Below, piece by piece: positions 9,231 through 18,291 of a DNA stretch of 64,000 nt. Source of the DNA: Pseudomonadota bacterium (GTDB lineage: Bacteria; Myxococcota; Myxococcia; Myxococcales; Myxococcaceae); the NCBI GenBank assembly GCA_023426545.1, contig JAFAAN010000009.1, positions 1-64,000 on the forward strand. The letters run 5' to 3'. A program made the position numbers and the translations under genes. A model generated the notes under the pieces. That model saw nothing but the letters and a program-made list of their open reading frames with translations. It did not search any database and was not told the origin of the DNA. Every line of letters starts with the position of its first letter. Position 1 is the first letter of the stretch.

Positions 9231-10187
9231 TCAGGGCACCAGGGCAGCCCGCTTGAGCACATCTCGGAGCTCGGCGGCGAGGGGGGCTTCGACGGCCACC
9301 TTCGCGCCGCCTTCGGGATGCGGGAATTCGATGCGCTCGGCGTGCAGGAACAGCCTCTTGAGCCCCCAGCGCGCCCGCACGTCGCGATTGAAGGCGAAGT
9401 CTCCGTACTTCTTGTCCCCGGCCACCGGATGCCCGATGGCGGCCAGATGCCTTCTTATCTGATGCGTGCGCCCTGTCTCGATGACGCAGGACAGGAGCGC
9501 CGCCTCGCCCGATTGCTTCACGACCTTCCAGCGGGTGATGGCCGCCTGCATGTTCACCCCACGACGAGCCTTGGACTCGGCCGTCTGCTGGTGCTCCGAC
9601 AGGGGCAGGTCGATGACACCAGAGTCACGGGGCATCTTTCCCTTCACCAGGGTGAGGTAGCGCTTGCGGGACAGGCCGTGGGTGAAGACCTCGGTGAAGT
9701 GCACCATGGCCGGGCGGCGCTTGGCCACCAGGATGACGCCGGACGTCTCCCGGTCCAGGCGGTGGGCCGGCGAGGCCGCGAAGTCGTTGCGGACGGCCCG
9801 GGGCCCCAGGTAGGCGCGCACGTAGTCCACCAGCGTCCCGCCGGTGATGCCGCTGCCGGTATGAACGGCCATTCCGCTGGGCTTGTCCACGGCCATGAGC
9901 CAGTCGTCCTCGCGCAGGATGACCAACCGGCTGGGGTCCACCGGCGGTGGAGGAGGGTCCACTTTCGGACGTTCCGCCCCCACGAGCTGCTGCTCGTCGC
10001 CCCGGATGGTGAGCACGTCTCCTTCCGACAGCAACTGCTCGGGCTGCGCACGCTTCCCGTTCACCCGCACCTTCTTGGTGCGAATCATCTTGAAGAGGTG
10101 GCTCACCGGGACATTCGGGAGCCGTTTGCGCAGGTGCTTGTCCAGCCGCATCCCGGCGGTGTCGGCTTCGATTCGGTACTCGATCAT
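9231..10187 (-). CDS. RluA-family rRNA/tRNA pseudouridine synthase
   Basis: A 318-residue pseudouridine synthase of the RluA/RluC/RluD group, which isomerises specific uridines in RNA. An S4 RNA-binding domain occupies about residues 12-60, followed by a proline-rich linker (PPPPPVDP) and the catalytic domain. The signature HRLDRETSG at 142-150 holds the catalytic Asp145; the later motif TGRTHQIRRHLAAIGHP is also typical. Presence of S4 favours RluC/RluD over RluA, but the exact target site cannot be assigned. It is divergent from the pentapeptide-repeat gene with 44 bp between starts, and lies 27 bp upstream of the PBP gene on the same strand. Confidence 0.93.
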   Translation of the reverse strand: MIEYRIEADTAGMRLDKHLRKRLPNVPVSHLFKMIRTKKVRVNGKRAQPEQLLSEGDVLTIRGDEQQLVGAERPKVDPPPPPVDPSRLVILREDDWLMAVDKPSGMAVHTGSGITGGTLVDYVRAYLGPRAVRNDFAASPAHRLDRETSGVILVAKRRPAMVHFTEVFTHGLSRKRYLTLVKGKMPRDSGVIDLPLSEHQQTAESKARRGVNMQAAITRWKVVKQSGEAALLSCVIETGRTHQIRRHLAAIGHPVAGDKKYGDFAFNRDVRARWGLKRLFLHAERIEFPHPEGGAKVAVEAPLAAELRDVLKRAALVP

Positions 10188-10231
10188 TTGTGCTGGCGCA
10201 CGGACCAGACCATACGAATAATCCCGGGTCC

Positions 10232-11698
10232 ATGGCGAAAGCCCCCAGTATCGAGAAGCTCCTCCAGAGTGGCTCGGCGGAATGGAACCGGATGCGCAAG
10301 TCCGGCCAGGTCGCCACCGACCATACCGGCGCCACCTTCACTCAACTTTTCTCCGCCAACACGGACCTGTCAGGACTCGGCCTCATCGGCTCCGAGTGGG
10401 ACCGGTGCGACCTGTCCAAGGTCAACTTCCGGGACGCGGACCTTTCCAATGCCTACTTCCACGGTGGCCGGCTCCAGGACTGCGACTTCCGGGGCGCGAA
10501 CCTGGAAGGGGCGACGTTCGAGAAGCTGAAGCTGCTGCGCTGCGACTTCACCGGCGCCAAGGGTGTCGACGACGTCGAGTTGGACGACGTGGACATGGAC
10601 CGCGTCGTCGGTCTGGACGGTGAGGAGGCCCCACCGCCTCCGCCGCCCCCCGCCCAGGGCATCACCGCCTTCACGCGTGAGCAGCGCGAGAAGGCGCTGG
10701 GCGTGCAGGCGGCCTCGGCGCTCCAGGGCGAGGCCCCGAGCGACGAGCTGCCGCCCTTCCGGCCGCAGGACCCACCGGGCTCGCTCTTCTTCCGGGCGCT
10801 GAAGCGGCTGGGCGTTCCGCCGCTGTGGGTGCTGGACGTGCCGGGCCTGCGTCCCCTGCTGCCGCAGCGGCTGCCCCCGGGCAGCTCGCTGGAGACGCTC
10901 TACCGCGAGGCGGTGAAGACGCGGCTGGAGAACAAGAAGCCCGCGGCGGACCCCGCCGTGGTGGAGCGCGCGCAGAAGTCGCTGCGGATGGGCTCCAAGG
11001 ACGCCCCCACGGCGGCCATGTACCTGCGCGAGGTGGGCGTGGTGCCACTGTTCCGCTTCTCCGCGGCCCAGGTGCTGAAGGGTGCGCTGCGGGAAGAGGT
11101 GGAGGTGGACGACCTGACGGGCTCCATCGACCCGCGCACCACGGGTGCGCTCCTGGAGCTGCGGCTGACGCACGAAGTCGTGGAGCACCTGCAGGAGGCG
11201 CGGCGCCGGCTGGCGGCCACGCAGCTCTACACCTCGCTGCTGGAGGCGGGCTTCACCCCGGAGAACAACTGGGACGAGGCGCTGGACTCCAGCGAGGCTT
11301 CGCTGGAGCTGGCGCAGCTGGCCACGGGTGAGGACCGCGAGGCCCTGCTGGAGGGCTTCCAGGTCTTCGCGGCGCTGCCGGACGAGGCCCGGCTGCGGCG
11401 GCTGGCCTACCTGGCCGAGTCCGTCAGCAACCTGGAGCTGGTGAGCCGGCTGCCGGAGGGCATGGAGCCGTCGTGGCTGACGGGCCCCGAGACGCGCGAG
11501 TGCCACGAGCGGGAGATGACGTACATCCAGTCACTGAAGGCGGAGGACATCCCCGCCAAGGTGGCGGCGCTCGCGAAGGAGGAGCTGGGCGTTCCCGAGG
11601 GCGAGGTCCCCGAGGAGAGCGACGGCGACCTCTTCGTGCACCTGCGCTGTGACGTGTGCGGCAAGGAGAAGCTCATCGTCCAGTCGCCGGAGGAGTAG
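10232..11698 (+). CDS. Pentapeptide-repeat protein with C-terminal CxxC
   Basis: A 488-residue protein of unknown role. Residues about 36-110 form a run of pentapeptide-type repeats (for example DLSKVNFRDADLSNAYF), expected to fold as a right-handed quadrilateral beta helix. A run of eight prolines around 135 links this to a long helical, Ala/Leu/Glu-rich part. It ends with a lone CDVC pair (C473, C476) near the C-terminus, which could bind metal or be redox-active. No signal peptide is seen, so it is probably cytoplasmic. The ATG at 10232 was chosen over one at 10190, which would overlap the divergent promoter region. A strong hairpin follows the stop. Confidence 0.85.
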   Translation: MAKAPSIEKLLQSGSAEWNRMRKSGQVATDHTGATFTQLFSANTDLSGLGLIGSEWDRCDLSKVNFRDADLSNAYFHGGRLQDCDFRGANLEGATFEKLKLLRCDFTGAKGVDDVELDDVDMDRVVGLDGEEAPPPPPPPAQGITAFTREQREKALGVQAASALQGEAPSDELPPFRPQDPPGSLFFRALKRLGVPPLWVLDVPGLRPLLPQRLPPGSSLETLYREAVKTRLENKKPAADPAVVERAQKSLRMGSKDAPTAAMYLREVGVVPLFRFSAAQVLKGALREEVEVDDLTGSIDPRTTGALLELRLTHEVVEHLQEARRRLAATQLYTSLLEAGFTPENNWDEALDSSEASLELAQLATGEDREALLEGFQVFAALPDEARLRRLAYLAESVSNLELVSRLPEGMEPSWLTGPETRECHEREMTYIQSLKAEDIPAKVAALAKEELGVPEGEVPEESDGDLFVHLRCDVCGKEKLIVQSPEE

Positions 11699-11723
11699 CC
11701 GTCCGGCGAGGACCGAGGCCCGC

Positions 11724-11765
11724 GGGGCCGCGGGGTCCGGGACACGTCCCGGGCCTGGCGGCCCC
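11724..11765. terminator. Nested hairpin between convergent genes
   Basis: Outer arms GGGGCCGC (11724-11731) and GCGGCCCC (11758-11765) pair perfectly and enclose a second perfect inverted repeat, CCGGGAC/GTCCCGG (11737-11752). It lies between the convergent pentapeptide-repeat and MOSC genes, so a bidirectional transcription terminator is the simplest reading. Only a short T-containing stretch follows on the plus strand. Confidence 0.6.
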
Positions 11766-11808
11766 GTGGTGTTTCTGGCGCGGATGAAGCCAGCGCCGCG
11801 CGGCCCTC

Positions 11809-12396
11809 TCAAGGCTGCGGCAGCGCGTACGTCACCGGCCTGGGCAGCATCACCTTCACGGTGTCGCCCGCGCGGATGACGCCGGGGCGCTCCACCCAGG
11901 CCACCAGCCCCCGGCGCCGCCACGCGGCCTTCACGAAGCGGCTCGCCACCTTCAGCGCCTCCGGATGGTGCGCCTCGATGACGCGCCCGGGGCCCGTGCA
12001 GGGCTCGTTCTCCCCTTCCACCACCAGCGTCGCGTCCTCCGGGAAGAACAGGCGCGTGCCGGGCGGCAGGTGCGTCAGCCGCGGCACGCCCGCCACCTCC
12101 AGGTTCGCGCCCAGCCACGCCGCCAGCACGCGCGGAAGCCCCAGCGCCTCGGCGACCTGCGCCAGCTCCTCGCTCGACACCAGCGAGAGCTGCCGCGTGT
12201 TGCGGATGGGCGTCCCCTTCGGAAACCACGGCGTGCGCACGTCCGCCGCGCGCGTCAGGCCCGCGTGCCGGTCTCCCTCCAGCCCCTCGAAGGACACCCG
12301 CGCCTCGGGCAGTTCCTTCGTGACGAAGTGCTCGTGCTCGGTACACACGAGGACGCGCACGGTGCGTCCTTCCAGCTGCGGCGACTGGCGGGCCAT
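11809..12396 (-). CDS. MOSC domain protein
   Basis: A 195-residue stand-alone MOSC (molybdenum cofactor sulfurase C-terminal) domain. Recognisable elements are GDRHAG, the NTRQLSLVS strand, a GANLEVAGVP segment, and the Cys motif EPCTGPG. MOSC proteins bind sulfur or molybdopterin at that cysteine; stand-alone members such as YiiM are linked to molybdenum-enzyme detoxification of hydroxylated bases. No molybdenum enzyme is encoded nearby, so the substrate is open. It lies 32 bp downstream of the nuclease gene on the same strand and is probably co-transcribed with it. Confidence 0.85.
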   Translation of the reverse strand: MARQSPQLEGRTVRVLVCTEHEHFVTKELPEARVSFEGLEGDRHAGLTRAADVRTPWFPKGTPIRNTRQLSLVSSEELAQVAEALGLPRVLAAWLGANLEVAGVPRLTHLPPGTRLFFPEDATLVVEGENEPCTGPGRVIEAHHPEALKVASRFVKAAWRRRGLVAWVERPGVIRAGDTVKVMLPRPVTYALPQP

Positions 12397-12428
12397 GGCG
12401 CCCTTCTAACGCGGCCCCGCGCCGCGTG

Positions 12429-13406
12429 TCAGAACAGCCCGAGCTGCCGCGGCTTTCCGCCCAGCGGGCGCGCGTCCATGCCCGCGTCGCACAGCGCCTG
12501 GGCCAGCTCCTCCGCGAAGCCGTGGCACGTCAGCACCTCCCGCGCGCCCGTGGCCTTCGCGTAGGACACCAGCCCGGGGAAGTCCGCGTGGTCCGACAGC
12601 GCGAAGGCCACGTCCGCGCCGTAGCGCCGCGCCGCGCCCCGATCCACCGCCCACCCCGTCAGCACCGCCGTCGCCCGGGGCCACAGCGGCGCCAGCGCGC
12701 CGCCTCGCGCCTGGTGCGGCGGGAAGAAGAGCACCTCCCCCGGCGCCACCTGGCCGTCGTAGCAGCGCAGGTTCTCGATGGGCACGCCCAGCTCCCCGTA
12801 GAGCTGCGCCACCTCGTAGATGGAGGCGTGCGCCACCAGCGGGAAGCCCCGCCCGGCCAGGTACTTCATCGCCTCCTGGCTCTTGCCCAGCGGGTACCCC
12901 AGCAGCACCGGTACGGCGCCGCGCTCCAGGTGCAGCCGCAGCCACGCCTCCACCTGCCCCAGCACCTCCGCGCGCGGCGGGAAGCGGTACCGCGGATGGC
13001 CGAAGGTGGACTCGATGACGAGCGTGTCACACGCCGCCACCTCCGTGGCCTCGGCCGTGAGCGACGGCGCCACGTTCAGGTCTCCGGTGTAGACGATGCG
13101 GCGCCCATCCGGACGCGTCACGCGCAGCTGCGCGCTGCCCAGGATGTGCCCCGCGGGCAGCAGCTCCAGCAGCAGGGGCCCCAGCTCGAAGGGCTCGCGG
13201 AAGGCGACTGCGCGCGGCTCGCGGACCGGGCCCAGCCGGTGGGCCATGAAGCGCAGCGTGGCCGCCGTGGCGATGGTGCTCTCATGCCGGGCGATGTGGT
13301 CCGAGTGCCCATGGCTCACGAAGCACAGCGGCGACTTGCGCTTCGCGTCCAGGGACAGAGGGGTGCCCGTCAGGTGCATCCCGTTTCGCCGCAGCTCCAC
13401 ACTCAT
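12429..13406 (-). CDS. Metallo-beta-lactamase-fold nuclease (ligase-associated exonuclease/CPSF-like)
   Basis: A 325-residue metallo-beta-lactamase-fold protein. The metal motif HGHSDH is at residues 32-37, followed by AGHILGSAQ, YTGDLN, VIESTFGHP and the late FALSDHADF motif. These are typical of the family annotated as ligase-associated DNA exonuclease or mRNA 3'-end-processing-factor-like, which acts on nucleic acids. No DNA ligase gene is adjacent, so the ligase link is not supported here. The start at 13406 (MSVELRRNG) was chosen because it matches the usual N-terminus; the open frame continues far upstream without being coding. The next gene downstream encodes a MOSC protein. Confidence 0.87.
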   Translation of the reverse strand: MSVELRRNGMHLTGTPLSLDAKRKSPLCFVSHGHSDHIARHESTIATAATLRFMAHRLGPVREPRAVAFREPFELGPLLLELLPAGHILGSAQLRVTRPDGRRIVYTGDLNVAPSLTAEATEVAACDTLVIESTFGHPRYRFPPRAEVLGQVEAWLRLHLERGAVPVLLGYPLGKSQEAMKYLAGRGFPLVAHASIYEVAQLYGELGVPIENLRCYDGQVAPGEVLFFPPHQARGGALAPLWPRATAVLTGWAVDRGAARRYGADVAFALSDHADFPGLVSYAKATGAREVLTCHGFAEELAQALCDAGMDARPLGGKPRQLGLF

Positions 13407-13522
13407 GGGAAGGGGGCTGGGTATAGCGCGTCCCTTCTCCCAGGGCCTGCACCACTTCGCGGCCCTGCCCGCCCGGCTGGTGACCGGCGCACCGTGGAAG
13501 CGCACCCGCCCTGGCAGCGCCG

Positions 13523-14464
13523 CTAGCGCCCCGGCGCCCGCGCCTGCCACCACACCCACGCCGCCGCGCCCACCTCCGACATCAGCACGCCCGACAGGAT
13601 GAGCCCGCCGCCCACCCACTCGCGCGGCCCGAGCGTCTCGTAGCCCAGCAGCACCGAGTACACGGCGGCGCACACCGATTCGAGCGAGTAGATGACGGCC
13701 GCGCGCACCGCCGTGGTGCGCGCCTGCCCCCACGTCTGGACGCTGATGGCCAGCGCGCTGGCGAACACGCCGCAGATGAGCACCGCGCCCACGAAGGACG
13801 GATGCCACGCCACGCGCCGCTCCACGAAGGGCAGGCACAGCGCGGACAGCAGCGCCACCGTCCAGAGCTGCACCGCCACCAGCCCCATGACGCCCTGCCT
13901 GGGCGCATGCCGCTCCGTCAGCAGGATGTGGCCCGCGTAGGCCACCGCGCAGCCCAGCGACAAGACATCCCCCCGGGACAGACCGCCCCCGCCCGCCCCC
14001 GCGTCGGGCTGGGTGAAGAGGTAGAGCCCCACCGCCGCCAGCCCCACCCCCAGCAGCGAGGTGGGCTGCGGCGCCTTCCGGTACAGCGCCAGGGACAGCA
14101 GCGGCACCAGCAGCACGCACAGCCCGGTGATGAACGCCGAGCGTGACGGCGTGGTGGTGGTGAGCCCCACCGTCTGCAGCGAGAAGCCCAGGAAGAGGAA
14201 GGTGCCCAGCACGGCGCCGCTGCGCAGGTTGCGCGGCGTCAGCACCTGCCGCCCCGCCAGCGTGCTCAGCACCACCGCGCCCACGAGGAAGCGCAGCGTG
14301 AGGAAGCTGAACGGGTCGCCGTGGCCGAGCGCGTCCTTCACCACCACGAAGGTGATGCCCCACAGCGAGGTGATGAACGCCAGCGCCCCGTCCGCCCGGA
14401 GGCGCTGCGACCGCGTCGGAGGCGCCGAGGCGCCCCCCAGCATGTCGGACGTCGAGGTGCTCAT
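13523..14464 (-). CDS. DMT-superfamily (EamA) transporter
   Basis: A 313-residue membrane protein with about ten hydrophobic helices arranged as two EamA repeats, the drug/metabolite transporter fold. The first helix reads LAFITSLWGITFVVVKDAL, close to the family consensus. Such carriers export amino acids or other metabolites, or recycle cell-wall precursors; no substrate can be assigned. The ATG at 14464 (MSTSTSDMLG) gives a normal cytoplasmic lead; 20 more residues upstream are possible. It lies between the acetyltransferase fusion gene and the nuclease gene on the same strand, with about 110 bp on each side, so it may have its own promoter. Confidence 0.88.
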   Translation of the reverse strand: MSTSTSDMLGGASAPPTRSQRLRADGALAFITSLWGITFVVVKDALGHGDPFSFLTLRFLVGAVVLSTLAGRQVLTPRNLRSGAVLGTFLFLGFSLQTVGLTTTTPSRSAFITGLCVLLVPLLSLALYRKAPQPTSLLGVGLAAVGLYLFTQPDAGAGGGGLSRGDVLSLGCAVAYAGHILLTERHAPRQGVMGLVAVQLWTVALLSALCLPFVERRVAWHPSFVGAVLICGVFASALAISVQTWGQARTTAVRAAVIYSLESVCAAVYSVLLGYETLGPREWVGGGLILSGVLMSEVGAAAWVWWQARAPGR

Positions 14465-14575
14465 GGCGGGCGTTCCAACGGAAAGGAGGAGGCAGGGCGC
14501 GCCACGCTTCGGCATGGCGGCCACGGCCGCAGGCTATTTGACGCAGCCAGGGCAGCCGCGCAACCCTCGGCCCGC

Positions 14576-15556
14576 TCACGCCTCCAGCCGGCGCTCCAGC
14601 ACCACGAGCCGCGCGGAGCCGCCCGTCGCGTCCCAGGCCTCGTTGGTCTCCCGGGTCAGCGTGTCGCTCGCCCGCTGGAACCCCAGGCGTCCGAACGTGC
14701 GGAGCGATGCCGCGTTGTCCTCGGCCACGTCCGCGTATAGCCACACCTCTCCCTGCCGACGGGCCTCCGCCATCAAGGTCCGCAGCAGGCCGGTGGCCAC
14801 GCCCATGCGCCGCGCCCGGGGCGCCACCACCAGGGAGCGCACCCATGCCCCTTCGAGCGGCAGCCCCTCCTGCCGGTAGGAGTCCATCCAGGCGAAGCCG
14901 TGCAGCCGCCCCTCGGCGTCGAAGGCCCCCGCCGCCGCGCCCCGGCGCCCCGGCTCGGCCAGGCCCCACCGCTCGCGGAGCTGGTGGCGCAGGAAGCTGG
15001 GAGACACCACCAGCTGCGCCGCCGCGAAGGCCAGGAGCGCGTCCACGTCGCGCGCCGTCAGGAGCCGCACCGCCAGCGGCCCCATCAGCCGGCGCCGCAG
15101 CGGCCGTGACCAGCCTGAGAAGAAGTCCCACACGCCCCGGGACACTAACCGGGCCTGGGGCCGGGCCCACACCGCGGAGGCGGCCTGCCGCGCCGCCCAC
15201 AGCGCGGGGCCGAAGGGCCTGGGCAGCGGCACCACCCAGCGCCCCCGCCGGACGGCCACCACGCGCCCCAGCGCCTCGCCAGCGGGCGCGCCCGCCATCC
15301 CCAGGAGCGACGCGGTTCGCCACGGCGCCGTGGACACCACCAGCTGGGCCACCAGCTCGCGTCCCTGGCGCATCAGCGCGACGTCCCCGGGCACCAGCAG
15401 GCCCGGGCCGCAGCGCAGCACCCGCACCGAGTCCCCGGGCCGCAGCAAGGGCGCCAGGCCCCGCCCCACGCCCCGCACCCACAGCCGGTGCCCTGGAGGA
15501 AGGGCCTCCAGCACGTCCAACAGCACCTCGGCGGAGGCGGCTCTGCGCGAAGGCAT
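14576..15556 (-). CDS. S24/S26 peptidase-like domain fused to GNAT acetyltransferase
   Basis: A 326-residue two-domain protein. Residues about 1-120 match the signal-peptidase/LexA-like fold: GRGLAPLLRPGDSVRV followed by LLVPGDVALM and later LGRVVAVRRGRWV. In active enzymes the first motif reads G-x-S-M-x-P, but the Ser position here is Gly or Leu, and the usual Lys/His-Arg position reads VAQLVV, so the peptidase part looks inactive. Residues about 180-320 are a GNAT domain with the acetyl-CoA loop VVAPRARRMGVATGLL. The substrate is unknown. The start at 15556 (MPSRRAASA) follows the conserved length of the domain; upstream sequence is proline-rich and unlikely to be coding. Confidence 0.8.
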   Translation of the reverse strand: MPSRRAASAEVLLDVLEALPPGHRLWVRGVGRGLAPLLRPGDSVRVLRCGPGLLVPGDVALMRQGRELVAQLVVSTAPWRTASLLGMAGAPAGEALGRVVAVRRGRWVVPLPRPFGPALWAARQAASAVWARPQARLVSRGVWDFFSGWSRPLRRRLMGPLAVRLLTARDVDALLAFAAAQLVVSPSFLRHQLRERWGLAEPGRRGAAAGAFDAEGRLHGFAWMDSYRQEGLPLEGAWVRSLVVAPRARRMGVATGLLRTLMAEARRQGEVWLYADVAEDNAASLRTFGRLGFQRASDTLTRETNEAWDATGGSARLVVLERRLEA

Positions 15557-15711
15557 GCTCCCAGCCTCACGTGCCCACCGGCCCTCTGGAGCACGCGCGA
15601 AATCTACCTGTTGCCCGGTACACAGACCAACGGTTGGCGGCGGCAGGCGCCTTCCGCGCGGCCCTGGAGCGAATAAGAGGAAGCCGCACGCGGAGCACAA
15701 GGGAGGCGTCC

Positions 15712-16254
15712 ATGGACACGGCGCAGGAAGGCTCGATGGCGCCCCGGCCGGGCTGGTGGAGCCGCAACTGGCGCTGGGCCGCGCCGCTGGGGTGCCTGGG
15801 GTTGGTGGCATCGTGCGCCTGCCTGGGCATGCTCGTCGCCTACCTGGGCTTCACGTCGCTGGGCCAGTCCGAGGCGCACCGGGCGGCGGTGGCCATCGCC
15901 AGCGCGGACCCGGAGGTCCAGCGCGCCCTGGGGACGCCCATCGAGAGCGGCCGCCCCCGGCGCTCGTCGACGCAGCGGCGCAACGGGGACTCGCGCACGC
16001 AGTTCTCGCTCCCGCTCGAGGGCCCGCGCGGCGAAGGCACGCTGCATGCGCAGGGTGAGCAGCGCGGAGACGGCCCCTGGCGCTTCAGCACCCTCACCGT
16101 CCACCTCCGGGACGGCACCGTCATCGACCTGCTCCGCGGCGGCACGGAGCCCCTGCCCGAGCTGCCCCTGCCCGCCGAGCCGCCCTACGCGGACCAGGCC
16201 CCGGAGCCCGAGGAGGAGGCACCGCGCGACGCGGGCCGCGACATCGAGCTGTAA
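15712..16254 (+). CDS. Coa1-like membrane-anchored protein
   Basis: A 180-residue protein with one N-terminal membrane helix (about 24-46) after a short Trp/Arg-rich segment, then a soluble domain. The pattern ALGTPIESG, SLPLEGPRGEGTLHAQGEQ and WRFSTLTVHLRDGTVIDLL resembles the cytochrome-oxidase assembly factor Coa1 family. A role in respiratory-complex assembly would follow from that family, but no oxidase genes are close by. The ATG at 15712 has GGGAGG seven bases upstream and sets the start firmly; the long open frame before it is an artefact of high GC. The C-terminal tail is acidic and proline-rich. Confidence 0.75.
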   Translation: MDTAQEGSMAPRPGWWSRNWRWAAPLGCLGLVASCACLGMLVAYLGFTSLGQSEAHRAAVAIASADPEVQRALGTPIESGRPRRSSTQRRNGDSRTQFSLPLEGPRGEGTLHAQGEQRGDGPWRFSTLTVHLRDGTVIDLLRGGTEPLPELPLPAEPPYADQAPEPEEEAPRDAGRDIEL

Positions 16255-16279
16255 GCGCGCGGCGCCGCCGGAAACGCGA

Positions 16280-16313
16280 AGGGGCGGCGCGGGGAGGTCC
16301 CCACGTCGCCCCT
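16280..16313. terminator. Bidirectional terminator hairpin
   Basis: Arms AGGGGCGGCG (16280-16289) and CGTCGCCCCT (16304-16313) pair at nine of ten positions, with an inner GGGG/CCCC extension. It lies between the convergent Coa1-like gene and etfA, just after both stop codons, as expected of a shared terminator. Confidence 0.65.
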
Positions 16314-16341
16314 GACCTGGACACTCGCGTGCCCTGGTGGA

Positions 16342-17307
<966 letters not shown>

Positions 17308-17343
17308 TTGGATGTCTCCGTAGAGAGGTAGCGGGAGGGCCGC

Positions 17344-18141
17344 TCAGACGACCTTCGCCTCGTTGTGCAGCTTCTCCACCAGGGTCGGCACATCCGCGAC
17401 CTTGATGCCCGCCTTGCGCGGAGGCGGCGAGGACATCTTCAGGACCTGGATGGCCGGGGTGACGTCCACGCCCAGCGTGGCCGGCGTCAGCTCTTCAATC
17501 GGCTTGCTCTTCGCCTTCATGATGCCCGGGAGGCTGGCGTAGCGCGGCTGGTTGAGGCGCAGGTCCGTGGTGACGACGGCGGGAAGCTGGCACTCCACCG
17601 TGGCGAGCCCGTTGTCGACCTCGCGAATCACCTGCACGCTCTTGCCGTCGCCGGAGACGACGATGGCGGGCACCTTGTTCTTCTCCTGCTCGCTCTCCAT
17701 GGACTCCACCTTGGAGGCGAACGTGGCCTGGCCCCATCCGAGGAACTCGGCGAGGTACTGGCCCACCTGGTTCTGGTCATCGTCGATGGACTGCTTGCCG
17801 AGGATGACGAGGTCCGGCTTCTCCTTCTCCACCACCTTCTGGAGCAGGCCCGCGATGCCGAGCTGGTCCAGCGGGCCCGTGTGGTTCACCCACACCGCGC
17901 GCTGCGCGCCCATGGCCAGGGCGTGGCGCAGCTGCTCCTGCACCTCCTTGCCACCGATGGAGACCACGACGACCTCGCCCTGGTGCTTGGCGACGAGGCG
18001 CAGGCCCTCTTCGACGCCGATTTCATCGAAGGGGTTGATCTTGTACTTGAGCCCCTCCTGAACGATGCCCGAGCCATCCGGCTTGACCTTGATTTTCGAC
18101 TCGGGGTCTTCCACGCGCTTGGCGGTGACGAGAATCTTCAC
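17344..18141 (-). CDS. etfB: Electron transfer flavoprotein beta subunit
   Basis: A 265-residue ETF beta subunit, partner of EtfA. Characteristic are MKILVTAKRVEDPE at the N-terminus, KINPFDEIGVEEGLRL, the recognition-loop region DLVILGKQSIDDDQNQVGQ, and a leucine-containing arm after LRLNQPRYASLPGIMKAK that in other ETFs contacts the dehydrogenase. Start is GTG at 18141 with AAGGAG about ten bases upstream. A 150-bp gap separates it from the acyl-CoA dehydrogenase stop, enough for its own promoter; this gap includes an AT-richer patch near 18230. Confidence 0.97.
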   Translation of the reverse strand: MKILVTAKRVEDPESKIKVKPDGSGIVQEGLKYKINPFDEIGVEEGLRLVAKHQGEVVVVSIGGKEVQEQLRHALAMGAQRAVWVNHTGPLDQLGIAGLLQKVVEKEKPDLVILGKQSIDDDQNQVGQYLAEFLGWGQATFASKVESMESEQEKNKVPAIVVSGDGKSVQVIREVDNGLATVECQLPAVVTTDLRLNQPRYASLPGIMKAKSKPIEELTPATLGVDVTPAIQVLKMSSPPPRKAGIKVADVPTLVEKLHNEAKVV

Positions 18142-18291
18142 GGCGGTGCTTCTCCTTACGGGGAGGAGTTTGGAATCTGGAAAACAGTCCGGGCGGGCCA
18201 GGTTGACTCGGCGCGCGAACGGCCTGGGTTAATAGGCATTGGCGCGTCGCGGCGGCAATGGGAAACGGCCGCCGGACGCGGTGCTGCGGCG

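Noticed and set aside
6774..10529. A 1251-codon plus-strand open frame opposite the PBP and pseudouridine synthase genes
   Set aside because: It is a GC-bias shadow: the opposite strand encodes two complete enzymes with catalytic motifs, and this frame has no recognisable domain.
14707..15711. Long upstream extension of the Coa1-like gene
   Set aside because: Low-complexity Pro/Arg/Ala sequence antisense to the GNAT fusion gene; the ATG at 15712 has a clear ribosome site.
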